Origin: Coemansia sp. RSA 1804
Lineage: Eukaryota > Kickxellomycota > Kickxellomycetes > Kickxellales > Kickxellaceae
NCBI GenBank assembly: GCA_027578815.1
Contig: JANBTH010000520.1
Coordinates: 1-15,605 of the forward strand
Reading direction: 5' to 3'
DNA length: 15,605 bases
The translations under genes and the position numbers were made by a program. The notes under the pieces were generated by a model. The model saw only the letters and a list, made by a program, of their open reading frames with translations. It did no database searches and had not been told where the DNA came from. Positions 1 to 8,250 of the stretch are shown piece by piece (position 1 is the first letter of the stretch; every line of letters starts with the position of its first letter).

Positions 1-8
1 GCATTTGA

Positions 9-26
9 CATGTGAAAGTGCATGTG
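9..26 (+). promoter_or_regulatory. paired CATGTG boxes, the first resembling yeast UAS-INO
   Basis: CATGTGAAAG at 9-18 matches the yeast inositol-sensitive element (CATGTGAAAT, bound by the Ino2-Ino4 bHLH pair) at nine of ten bases. A second CATGTG core follows at 21-26, so the cores are 12 bp apart. The next gene is INO1, the classic target, but the pair is about 1.5 kb from its start codon, so it could instead serve a gene to the left of the window. Confidence 0.3.
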
Positions 27-1416
27 CTGATTGAGGATGATGAGCACAAGGAAAGAAAAAGGAAAACGTGCATAAAGAATTGCCACCAGAAGAAAGCTCT
101 AGCAAAGGAAAAATGAATGTGTTGCTAGCCTGCAGGATCCACGATCCCCTAGTCCCCTCTTCTATCGCGGGACTTTCTTCCTCACACTTTAACCTTTCTG
201 CAGTTGCTTCTACTGTTCTTGTTCGTTTTCAAGCAAAATTGACATTCAAGAGCAGAACGTAAAAAAGCAGCAAAGAGGCTTGAGAAAGGACATCTCACAA
301 TACTTGTCCATTCTTACACAAAAAGGCATGCTCATGTATGAGAAAATAAAAAGCGAGCATAGCTGAAGGTCCGTTTATCAGTCACGCAACAGTGGAATAA
401 AAAAGGCGGTGCACAGGATTTGCTACAGACATCAAAGCGAGAAAAAGTCGATCTGCTTCATGCGTTCTTTGCTTGCGAAAGAAGAAAGTCAATCAAAAGA
501 ATTGGAAAGTTTATTGGCCCAGCAACTACCGCAATTCCCTCTCTCTAGGAAGCAAAAAATATAGCATGGAGAGAGAAGAGGGAGAAATAAAACGTGCATT
601 GTTTCCTTATTTCTGTTTTGCTTCTAATATGTTTGACATTCCGACAAGGACACCACCGACATGGCAAACAGTAGCAAAAGTATAGAGCGCAGATGCTAAT
701 GCATGCACGCTTTCATGTACAATTGCTGAGAGTTATCATACCAGAATGGGATGCTGGAAAAAAGGACATGCAATGGAAAAAACCGGTGGTGAAGATAATG
801 CCCATTGGTTCCGCAATAAAAGACAATAAAAGCGAAATGTGAAAAAGAATACGCCTTTACCCAGAAGCGAGAAACATGGACGTTGCTGATTGGAAGGTGG
901 CTTTGCGAAGGCGAGAAAAAGAGAACATTATTATTATAGCGGAAGACCAGTTTAGCATTCATTCATTCAAGAGGAAATGGAAAGGAAGAGGGAAGCGAGA
1001 ACCAAATAAATTGCAAGGATCCAGACCTCTTTCGTTCTCGTCTTCCCGATTCCTTCTTTTTTCCTTATCAACATCAACACAAACAATTCCAAACACCCAG
1101 TTCTCTTTCTTGACAAACAGCCAAAGTATACTTTGTTTTTTTTTGCTCGTTGCAACTGCTCTTTGATTCTTCACAAGTTTATCATCTCTATCTTTCTTTC
1201 TTTTTGGATCCAATTTTCAAAAGAAAGATTTCTTTGTCGCAAGCAAAAAACACCACCCATCCACCCGTCTCTTCGCCGCTGTATCTGGATTCCCAATACA
1301 CCGGCCGCATAGTCAGCAACAACGTTCTCCAATCTTCTTGCTTCACTGCACAATCCGCACAAGGGAAAGAAGAGGACCCTGCCCAAGCCTAAAAAGCATT
1401 AAAGCCAGTCTCTCTC

Positions 1417-1422
1417 CACGTG
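1417..1422 (+). promoter_or_regulatory. CACGTG E-box ahead of INO1
   Basis: A palindromic CACGTG lies 105 bp before the INO1 ATG. bHLH factors of the Ino2/Ino4, Pho4 and Cbf1 types bind this hexamer in yeast. It may fall in the transcribed leader because the pyrimidine-rich tract is further upstream, so regulatory use is only a possibility. Confidence 0.25.
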
Positions 1423-1527
1423 CAGATCTGTGAACTCAACTCAACTCAACCATCCTTTAAACAAAAAACCCCCCCCACAAAAAACAAGCAAACAACAACT
1501 TTAAACCTCTCTTTGAAACCAACGAGA

Positions 1528-3150
1528 ATGTCTCCAATCAACAACATCACCGCCGCCGCCGACAACGCTGCTGCTGCTGCTACCGGCAGCTCCGGGCAGA
1601 CGGCATTCAAGGTCGAGTCGCCGTACGTGCGCTATGGCGACAACGCAATCGAGTCGGACTACATGTACGACACGACGATTGTGTCGCGCGACGCAGCAAC
1701 CGGAAAGCTGAGCGCGAAGCCCACCAAGGTGCACTACCAGTTCCAGACCAGCACGAAGGTTGGGCGCGTGGGACTTATGCTTGTCGGATGGGGCGGCAAC
1801 AACGGGTCAACCGTCAGCGCGTCGATTCTGGCCAACAAGAAGGGCATCTCGTGGGAGACACGCCGCGGCACGCAGGAGCCGAACTACTTTGGGTCGGTGA
1901 TGCTGGCGTCGACTGTGAAGCTTGGCGTGGATGCCAACCTCAAGGACGTCTACGTGCCATTCAACGAGGTTGTGCCGATGGTGCATCCCAACGACGTGGT
2001 GATCGGCGGGTGGGACATCAACTCGATGAACATTGGTGACGCCATGCGCCGCGCGCAGGTGCTGCCGGTTGACCTGCAGCGCAAGGTATACGACGAGCTG
2101 AAGACCCTGAAGCCGCTGCCGTCGGTGTACTTCCCCGACTTCATCGCCGCCAACCAGGAGGAGCGCGCCGACAACGTCATCGGCGGCACCAAGCAGGAGC
2201 AGCTGGAGCATCTGCGCCGTGACATCCGCGACTTCAAGCAGGCAAACAGTCTGGACCGCGTGATTGTGATGTGGACCGCCAACACCGAGCGCTACGCCGA
2301 CGTGCTTGCAGGCGTCAACGACACCGCCGACAACGTGCTGCGTGCCATCGAGGCCGGACATGGCGAGATTGCGCCGTCGACGCTGTTTGCCGTTGCGTCG
2401 ATTCTCGAGGACGCACCCTTCATCAACGGATCGCCGCAGAACACGCTTGTTCCGGGTGTCATTGCGCTTGCTGAGCGCGAGGGCTCGTTTGTCGGCGGCG
2501 ATGACTTCAAGTCCGGCCAGACCAAGATCAAGTCGGTGCTGGCGGAGTTCCTGGTCAACGCCGGCATCAAGCCGCTTGCCATCACGTCGTACAACCATCT
2601 GGGCAACAACGACGGACGCAACCTGTCGGCGCCAGCGCAGTTCCGCTCCAAGGAGATCTCCAAGAGCAGCGTGGTGGACGACATGGTTGGCGCTAACTCG
2701 CTGCTGTACAAGAAGGGCGAGCACCCCGACCACACCATCGTTATCAAGTACGTGCCCTCCGTCGGCGACTCCAAGCGCGCGCTTGACGAGTACGTCAGCG
2801 AGATCTTCATGGGCGGCCTTAACACCATCTCGGTGTACAACACCTGCGAGGACTCGCTGCTGGCCAGTCCGCTCATTATTGATCTGTTCATGGTGACCGA
2901 GCTGATGACGCGCGTCAAGTACCGTCTCACGCCCGACGCCGCCGCTGCCGCCGACTCGCAGAAGTGGCTGCCGTTCCACTCAGTGCTCTCGATTCTGTCG
3001 TACATGCTCAAGGCGCCTGTTGTTGCACCCGGCACGCCTGTCGTCAATGCGCTGGCCAAGCAGCGCATGGCTATGGAGAACATCATGCGCGCCTTTGTTG
3101 GTCTCCCGCCAAACAACGAGATGCTGCTGGAGCACAAGGCCTTCCACTGA
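1528..3150 (+). CDS. INO1: myo-inositol-3-phosphate synthase
   Basis: Converts glucose 6-phosphate to 1L-myo-inositol 3-phosphate with NAD+ as internal cofactor, the committed step of inositol synthesis for phosphatidylinositol and inositol phosphates; cytosolic. The product is 540 residues, a normal eukaryotic length. Visible family signatures are the dinucleotide-binding loop GWGGNNGST (87-95), MWTANTERY (248-256), FINGSPQNT (298-306), GGDDFKSGQTK (323-333), SYNHLGNNDG (354-363) and the Lys-containing stretch KYVPSVGDSKRALDEY (about 407-422). The start at 1528 is the first ATG in the frame; the open frame upstream has no ATG and reads as leader. An Ala-rich stretch (9-18) precedes the conserved core. 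There is no intron. It is tail-to-tail with SEN2, the stop codons being 78 bp apart. Identity is certain; details of regulation are inferred. Confidence 0.98.
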   Translation: MSPINNITAAADNAAAAATGSSGQTAFKVESPYVRYGDNAIESDYMYDTTIVSRDAATGKLSAKPTKVHYQFQTSTKVGRVGLMLVGWGGNNGSTVSASILANKKGISWETRRGTQEPNYFGSVMLASTVKLGVDANLKDVYVPFNEVVPMVHPNDVVIGGWDINSMNIGDAMRRAQVLPVDLQRKVYDELKTLKPLPSVYFPDFIAANQEERADNVIGGTKQEQLEHLRRDIRDFKQANSLDRVIVMWTANTERYADVLAGVNDTADNVLRAIEAGHGEIAPSTLFAVASILEDAPFINGSPQNTLVPGVIALAEREGSFVGGDDFKSGQTKIKSVLAEFLVNAGIKPLAITSYNHLGNNDGRNLSAPAQFRSKEISKSSVVDDMVGANSLLYKKGEHPDHTIVIKYVPSVGDSKRALDEYVSEIFMGGLNTISVYNTCEDSLLASPLIIDLFMVTELMTRVKYRLTPDAAAAADSQKWLPFHSVLSILSYMLKAPVVAPGTPVVNALAKQRMAMENIMRAFVGLPPNNEMLLEHKAFH

Positions 3151-3201
3151 ACATGGTTTTTTCTTTTTAGTTTTGGTGTTTTTCTTCTATGGTATACCGG
3201 G

Positions 3202-3207
3202 AATAAA
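3202..3207 (+). terminator. AATAAA polyadenylation signal for INO1
   Basis: A canonical AATAAA lies 52 bp after the INO1 stop codon and 21 bp before the last codon of the opposing SEN2 gene, following a T-rich stretch. Cleavage 10-30 nt downstream would put the INO1 mRNA end at or inside the SEN2 coding sequence. Confidence 0.5.
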
Positions 3208-3228
3208 AACCAACTAGCAATGTTCCTT

Positions 3229-4647
3229 CTACTCTCGCTTTCTGTTTGGGTTGAAGCGCTGGACCACGAACTCTTGGATTCTGAATGCGTGCAGATCCGG
3301 CGGACGACGTTGCGCTTTCACATGCCCATGCATGATGCTCCCTTCTTCGTTCTCCCCAACACATGTGTTGGGAATTTCCACATAGCACACGAGCAGCGAC
3401 TTCTTGGCCTGAGCGGTGACCCTGTTCAGCGCAAACATGTACTGCCACGACTCTGCCAGACCGCGGGGCCGCTCAGCGCCATCTTGGTTTTGCCGTGTCT
3501 GCTCACTGTCGCCGCCGTCGGTGGTGGTGGCGGTAGTGGTGGTGGGCGCTGCTGAGTCAAAGCGCCGGACAATCACAGAGTATGGTGCATGCGATTTCGT
3601 GGGCCCGCCCTCGGCGTACAGTAGAAAGTCCGACCCAAACTTGATCCCGCTCCGCACAACCCACCCCTTTGCGCGGTAGTAGTAGTAGGCCGCGTACCTG
3701 AGTGCAAAGTCATCTGTTTTGCCACCACGACATGACGCCGTGGCCGCCAGAATGTGCCAGAGATCCGCGTATCCGTAATGCACGCTGCTGTTGCCAGCGT
3801 CCGTGGCCTCGAGACACCCGATGTCGGACAGGAATAGCGCCTCGTAGGGCGAGAGCTGGAGGGGCTCCATTCGAGAAGCCTCGTCATCCAGTGCTGCCGC
3901 CTGTTGTTCTGGTTCTGGTTCTGGTGCTGGATTCCCGAGTGTCCCAGGCAACACGCCACCATTATCAACGTCCGTCTCTATCTGTTGCTGCTTTCTGTCC
4001 TGTCGCCGCTGGCGCGTAATGTCCTCAAGATACACCTCCCCCTTGCTCCCAGCCCCCGCCGCCGCAACGTCTCTTCTGTGCCGGTTCTCCCATGTCGGAT
4101 CAGAGCGGGAGAGGATGCCTTTTCCAAACGCTCCACCGCTCCACGCGGCTTGCCACCCGTCACGCACCCAGATACAGCAGTCGACGGGTTGGCCTTGACC
4201 ATCTTCTTCACCGCCATCTATTGGTGATGCTGCTACCCGCCGCACCACGTGCACCGTGGCATGGATCTTGCGCGGAACAAGTGGTGCCCAGAACATGTTG
4301 CGTGGAACCACGAGCGCATAGAGTCTCTTCAACGGGGCTGCGGCATACCTCCTCCATATAGAGGCAGCTAATGCACATAGTCTTAGAAGTACTGGCGGGA
4401 TCGTCGTCGGTGCTATTCGGCGGAGGAGACCGTTGCCCATGGCGGTGGCTAGCGTATCGAGAAACCGGCCCACTTGCGGAAATATGGCCGCCTGCCTCAT
4501 CATTGGCAACGATGCTGTTACCTTCACATTCTTGTGTTTCGCACGGGGCGCCCGTTTCCTTTGGGTATGCTTTGTTTGTGGTTGGGGCTGCTGCTGCTGC
4601 TGCTGCTGCTGCTTCTGGTCGCCATTTGTGTTCTCTACATCCATCAT
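3229..4647 (-). CDS. SEN2: tRNA-splicing endonuclease subunit Sen2 (catalytic)
   Basis: Catalytic subunit of the heterotetrameric endonuclease that removes introns from pre-tRNA; Sen2 cuts the 5' splice site. 472 residues from the first in-frame ATG at 4647; the open frame further upstream contains no ATG. The N-terminus is Gln-rich (13-20) and basic. The Sen2 signature FGKGILSRSDPTW spans 174-186 and the LSPYEALFLSDIGCLE segment 265-280. The C-terminal nuclease fold has YYYYRAKGWVVRSGIKFG at 321-338 and LNRVTAQAKKSLLVCYVEIP at 407-426. By alignment with known Sen2, the catalytic triad is Tyr344, His353 and Lys416, all present. Odd points are a low-complexity Thr/Asp/Gln insert (about 365-400) inside the nuclease domain, a long acidic and Gln-rich linker (about 200-260) and a basic tail of about 45 residues. 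It is convergent with INO1. Identity is strong. Confidence 0.93.
   Translation of the reverse strand: MMDVENTNGDQKQQQQQQQQPQPQTKHTQRKRAPRAKHKNVKVTASLPMMRQAAIFPQVGRFLDTLATAMGNGLLRRIAPTTIPPVLLRLCALAASIWRRYAAAPLKRLYALVVPRNMFWAPLVPRKIHATVHVVRRVAASPIDGGEEDGQGQPVDCCIWVRDGWQAAWSGGAFGKGILSRSDPTWENRHRRDVAAAGAGSKGEVYLEDITRQRRQDRKQQQIETDVDNGGVLPGTLGNPAPEPEPEQQAAALDDEASRMEPLQLSPYEALFLSDIGCLEATDAGNSSVHYGYADLWHILAATASCRGGKTDDFALRYAAYYYYRAKGWVVRSGIKFGSDFLLYAEGGPTKSHAPYSVIVRRFDSAAPTTTTATTTDGGDSEQTRQNQDGAERPRGLAESWQYMFALNRVTAQAKKSLLVCYVEIPNTCVGENEEGSIMHGHVKAQRRPPDLHAFRIQEFVVQRFNPNRKRE
4588..4611 (-). repeat. CTG/CAG trinucleotide repeat, eight units, in SEN2
   Basis: Eight consecutive CTG units on the plus strand read as CAG on the coding strand and give the eight-Gln run near the Sen2 N-terminus (residues 13-20). 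Pure codon repetition makes this tract likely to vary in length between strains. Confidence 0.9.
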
Positions 4648-5036
4648 GTCCTTTTTTATTTTATGGAAGAAGCGGTGTAATGAGAATAAAGGAAGAGAGA
4701 GCAATAGAAAAACACACACCCAGTAACTAAATACACAATCGCAATGTCCATTCGTTAGTAAGAAACCCCTGCGATTGTTGAATTTCAGGCAATACCAAAG
4801 CGCAAAAAATGGGACCGCTGCTTGTGCTTTCCGCAGCCTGGCTCGAGCATACACTGTATGCGATATATCTTAGACCTTAGCAAGAAAGTCGATTCTTTGA
4901 ATGTAGCTCAAATGCCAGCACATGCAATAAAGTACAAGTATTAGAAAGAAAGAGAAAGAAAGAAAGAGAAGCTAGACAGGCGCAACCAGCTACCCACTTG
5001 ATCTACTCTTATTCCTCCTGTTGAGAGAAGGAGATT
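4648..5036. other. spacer between the GGPP synthase 3' end and SEN2
   Basis: Holds the 3' end of the GGPP synthase gene and the promoter and leader of SEN2; no gene is seen. On the minus strand, a pyrimidine-rich AAAG/CTTT tract at about 4944-4970 probably belongs to the SEN2 promoter. AATAAG on the minus strand (5013-5008), 24 bp past the synthase stop, is a possible variant polyadenylation signal. Confidence 0.5.
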
Positions 5037-6286
5037 CTATGTATGGAATGGCTTGCTCAGCTTGGCCATCAGCCCTTCCAGCCGCGCATTGCCGCCATGA
5101 GCGCCAATCTCCTGAGCAATACGACGCTCCAGATCGGCCAGCACAGTGGCGGTGTACTCGAAGGAACCGGCCTTGGACATCAGCGACACAGCGTAGCGCT
5201 TGACATTGTCGTCGGTGGTCTTCTGACGCAGGATGCTCATGAGCTGGGCGCCATCGTGGCCGTGCGCAATGGCGTGGGCAATGACAAACGAGAACTTGCC
5301 CTCCGTCAGGTCCTCGCAGAAGCCCTTGTTGTTCGAATAGTCGGACGACTGCAGGTTCATGTAATCGTCGCGGATCTGGAAGTACGCGCCGATCAGGTCG
5401 ACCAGGAGCGTGAAGTCCTTGCCGCTATCGCTGCACTCCTGCATCAGCTTGACGGCCAGCCGGAACAGCCCGCCGGTTTTATGCGATATCATCTCCATGT
5501 ACTGCTGCTCGGAGGGGCACGTCAGCGTGTCGCGCCAGTACAGATCCATGCCCTGGCCACGGTGCAGGTTCAGCAGCTCCTCGGTGAATATGTCAACGAG
5601 GCGCGGGTTGTTCAGCCGCAGCACGTCCTGCAGCGCTACAAAGTACACGTAGTTGGCGGTGTTGATGGTCATTGGCACCCCGTAGATCTTGTGCGTCACC
5701 GGAACTCCGCGTCGCAGGTCGGAGCTGTCCTCCACATCGTCTATCATCAGACTCGCCGTGTGCAGCTGGCGGATTATCCCCGCTATTGCGCCAAGCTTCT
5801 CGCCGTCCAGCTGCAGCCAGTCATTGAACGCCCCGATCATCACCGTCCGCACCTCCTTCCCTGGCACCTGGCTCAAGTACTCGTACGGTGCCAGCAGTGC
5901 CTACACGCAGTAGAGGCCAACTTGCTCATCCACATCAGTAACTGCTTTCAAGTAGAGAAACAAAGAAAAAGACCCTGAATGCGCAGCAAAATGCGTGCTA
6001 CTACTTGTGTCCCAGGTTTTCCTTATGAGAACGACAAGATGACAAGGCTCTCTAGAGCAAGCATACAACAACAAACATAATAGGGCTATTTCTGCATTTA
6101 TTGTCCCATCCCGCTTACCTCTTCCATAGTGGATGCCAAGGGTTTTGGCTGCTGCCGCTGCTGGTGGTGGCCGACTTTGGCGTCGTCTGCTGTCGTGGGA
6201 TTCGCATTTGTTGTGTACAGCTCCCTGTGCTCCGAAGGCTCGGCCAAAGGCGCTCCGCTATCAGCTGTCGCCTTGTCGGTAGACAT
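5037..6286 (-). CDS. BTS1: geranylgeranyl diphosphate synthase, two exons
   Basis: Coding sequence is complement of 5037-5900 joined to 6119-6286, giving 343 residues. It condenses farnesyl diphosphate with isopentenyl diphosphate to make geranylgeranyl diphosphate for protein prenylation and other isoprenoids. Exon 1 (56 residues) encodes a polar, poorly conserved N-terminus starting at the first ATG, 6286. Exon 2 opens with the family segment ALLAPYEYLSQVPGKEVR (57-74). The first Asp-rich motif is DDVED (110-114) followed by a conserved SSDLRRG, and the second is DDYMN (234-238). DDxxD without the two-residue insertion typical of bacterial enzymes, plus DDYxN, fits the eukaryotic GGPP synthase class rather than farnesyl diphosphate synthase. 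The splice joins in phase 0 and restores the conserved N-terminal motif. It lies between SEN2 and PUS1 on the same strand. Confidence 0.93.
5901..6118 (-). other. spliceosomal intron in the GGPP synthase gene
   Basis: 218 bp, phase 0. The donor is GAG|GTAAGC (intron first base 6118) and the acceptor is GTGTAG|GCA (intron last base 5901). A CTGAT at 5938-5934 is a plausible branch site about 33 nt before the acceptor. Reading through from exon 2 meets an in-frame TAG at the acceptor, and removal joins Glu56 directly to the conserved ALLAPYEYL segment. It is the only coding intron seen in the window. Confidence 0.88.
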
Positions 6287-6639
6287 CAACAATGCGGAGG
6301 AAGAAATATAGAGTTTGTGTGGAAGGGCGCGGTCCCTGAATGCTCCGTTAAATGGCGATGAGGAATTAGAAAAATGTTAGCAAAAGTATAAATGGATAAT
6401 GGATTTGCAAGAGAGAAATAAAAATAAAAGCAATGTGAAAAGCCAAGAAAAGATTCAAGACGAAAGAAGGACAAGCACGCTCCACCAGCTCTTTGCAGGA
6501 AAGAAAGCAGGAAGAAAAAAAAAGCCTGCCCGCATTTTCTGGGCGGGTGATGATGAGGTTTCCGTTTTCACAAATCACATGGAAAGGGGTTCTAACCGCA
6601 GATTTTCATTGTGGAAAAGAGAAAGAGGGTTACTGCTGT
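6287..6639. other. spacer between PUS1 3' end and GGPP synthase start
   Basis: AT-rich and purine-rich on the plus strand, hence pyrimidine-rich toward the GGPP synthase start on the minus strand. It should hold the PUS1 polyadenylation site and the synthase promoter. No AATAAA is seen in the minus orientation, no clear TATA box and no plausible gene. Confidence 0.5.
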
Positions 6640-8160
6640 CTAGTCATCCTTTGTGTCCACCTCGTCATCCGACGACGCACCGGCCGCTTCGGCTGGAAGC
6701 CCGCCTTCCCCCGCTGCTGCTTCTGCTGCTGTTGCTGCTGCATCCGCGTCGTCGCCGGGCTTGAGGAAGATTGGCGGGATCCGGCGCACCTGGCCCGGCA
6801 CAATAATGGCGGACTCTGGAATGACGCCCTCGGCATTGATGTACGAGTAGTCCTCGGGGAAGATCTCGTTGCTCTTGACCCACTCGTTGAAAACAGCATC
6901 GGCCGCTTCGGTCTCCCTGATAGCGTCGTAGATGAACTTCTGCTTGAACTTTTGGATCGCGTCCTTGTAGTCGTCAAAGTGCACGGGGTTTGTCGCGCCC
7001 TGCTTCAGATTCGCAGCGCGCTGGTTGTAGCCGTCAAACACCGGCTGCTCCAGCAGCAACCCAAGCCCAGGCGCCTTGGGCACGTTGACCCGAACACTGC
7101 CAAACATCTCGTCTATCAGCTTCAGCGGCACCCTTTCCTTGGCCATCATGATGATCAGGCCAACCATCTTGCGGATCTGGTGCATCATAAACGACATGCC
7201 CTTGACCTTCAGACTCACCCACTCGCCGCCATCGATGATCATCGGGTCCGAAACGTCAAAGTGGTAGATGTGTCTTTTCGAGTTGACCTCCGTGCATCCC
7301 CGGGTCACCGTAAAGTTGCGGTAATCGTGGGTGCCTTTGTACTTTGCAAACGCGTCACGCACGTACTGCAGCATCTCTGGCGATATGCGGTAGCTGCGCA
7401 GCTGCGCCATCTCTTCTGCGCTGGTCTCCGGTAGCCTGCGCTCGTGGAACGGCACGGTGCGCGCAATCTCCACGTTGGCCTTGTTAGGCTCCGCCAGCAC
7501 GTACGTGGGCAGCAGGTACTCGTATATCCGCGATCCGCACGCCGTCTTCGCATTGAACGACCGGATAACACGCACGTACCCCCACACGCGGATCTGATCC
7601 GGCAGACTGGCGTTGATCTTGGCCACGATGTCCGGATCCTCAACAATCATCTTCAGCGCCACGACCTGTCCCGCCGCATGCACGCCCTTATCGGTTCGGG
7701 CCGCCCTCTGTAGCTGCACCTTGGACTGGTCTGTTGCGTTGTCGGCAGACACTGCGCCGGCGCTCACCAGCGCCTTGAACAGCTCGCTCTCGATTGTCCG
7801 TGCGTTTGGGTTCGTCTGCATCCCTTGGTACCCGGTGCCGCAGAACCCCATCAACAGCGCAACCTTGCGCTTGGGCAGCCGTGCCTCGGTCCTTTCGGGA
7901 TTGGGCTGTCGCTGGGCCTCCTTGTCGCCCTGCTTCATTTCCAGGTTGCGCTCCTTGAACTTTTTGCGCGCAAACTCGCGTCTGTCCTTGCTGGTCTGGC
8001 CCCTGTTGCGCTTAACAGCGCCGTTCTGCGCATCCTTGGGTTGTGTTGTTGTTGCTTCCGATGGCAGCACGCCAGTAGCAGCCGTGTTGTTGGTGCTGCT
8101 GTCGTTGCTGCAGCTCCCCTGATCCATAATGCTGGTCTGTTCTGGTGGTACTTCTGGCAT
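6640..8160 (-). CDS. PUS1: tRNA pseudouridine synthase, Pus1/TruA family
   Basis: Isomerises uridine to pseudouridine at several tRNA positions; yeast Pus1 acts in the nucleus on tRNAs and some other RNAs. 506 residues from the ATG at 8160, which has A at -3 and a TATAAA 85 bp upstream. The first 95 residues are polar and basic, then the catalytic domain starts at KRKVALLMGFCGTGYQGMQ (97-115). The catalytic motif AARTDKGVHAAGQV (153-166) carries the nucleophilic Asp157. Further TruA-family segments are GTHDYRNFT (276-284) and GMSFMMHQIRKMVGLII (321-337). The C-terminus is Ala-rich and ends in an acidic run. An in-frame ATG 135 bp upstream (8295) would add a basic, acid-poor extension of 45 residues. 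Eukaryotic Pus1 length and the basic N-terminal region favour Pus1 over bacterial TruA or Deg1/Pus3. No intron. Confidence 0.94.
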   Translation of the reverse strand: MPEVPPEQTSIMDQGSCSNDSSTNNTAATGVLPSEATTTQPKDAQNGAVKRNRGQTSKDRREFARKKFKERNLEMKQGDKEAQRQPNPERTEARLPKRKVALLMGFCGTGYQGMQTNPNARTIESELFKALVSAGAVSADNATDQSKVQLQRAARTDKGVHAAGQVVALKMIVEDPDIVAKINASLPDQIRVWGYVRVIRSFNAKTACGSRIYEYLLPTYVLAEPNKANVEIARTVPFHERRLPETSAEEMAQLRSYRISPEMLQYVRDAFAKYKGTHDYRNFTVTRGCTEVNSKRHIYHFDVSDPMIIDGGEWVSLKVKGMSFMMHQIRKMVGLIIMMAKERVPLKLIDEMFGSVRVNVPKAPGLGLLLEQPVFDGYNQRAANLKQGATNPVHFDDYKDAIQKFKQKFIYDAIRETEAADAVFNEWVKSNEIFPEDYSYINAEGVIPESAIIVPGQVRRIPPIFLKPGDDADAAATAAEAAAGEGGLPAEAAGASSDDEVDTKDD

Positions 8161-8244
8161 TATAGTCCGATCCAAAAATGTGCTAAACCTGAGGGATATG
8201 GCCAGCAGACGGTGTCTAGTAAGCACACACGATATGGTCTGACG

Positions 8245-8250
8245 TTTATA
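8245..8250 (-). promoter_or_regulatory. TATA box of PUS1
   Basis: TATAAA on the minus strand, 85 bp before the PUS1 ATG at 8160. The CTF8 gene in this window has a TATAAAG at almost the same distance (about 82 bp). It lies between the main ATG and the upstream in-frame ATG at 8295, so transcripts started from it would exclude the latter. Confidence 0.4.

Larger units (their letters stand above)
1..1527 (+). promoter_or_regulatory. upstream and 5' leader region of INO1, no gene seen
   Basis: No reading frame here resembles a protein; the frames are short and interrupted. The first 1 kb is AT-rich and purine-rich on this strand. It carries two CATGTG E-box cores near the left edge and several copies of a GCGAGAA motif. 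From about 1020 to 1230 the strand becomes pyrimidine-rich, which in this genome precedes start codons and probably marks the transcription start area. A CACGTG box, a short ACTCA triple repeat (about 1434-1450) and a run of eight C (1469-1476) lie in the presumed leader. No clear TATA box is visible. Confidence 0.6.

Noticed and set aside
1420..1527. N-terminal extension of INO1
   Set aside because: It would need a GTG start, and the sequence is A/C-rich leader; the first ATG is 1528.
1807..2979. Long open frames antisense to INO1 (390 and 281 codons)
   Set aside because: GC-rich codons of INO1 leave the opposite strand open; the translations are compositionally odd, match no family, and INO1 is unambiguous.
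4648..4854. N-terminal extension of Sen2 with a hydrophobic stretch
   Set aside because: There is no ATG in the frame above 4647; the hydrophobic residues come from T-rich leader DNA.
5043..5978. Plus-strand open frame of 311 codons over the GGPP synthase gene
   Set aside because: Antisense shadow of an enzyme with both Asp-rich motifs; no recognisable protein.
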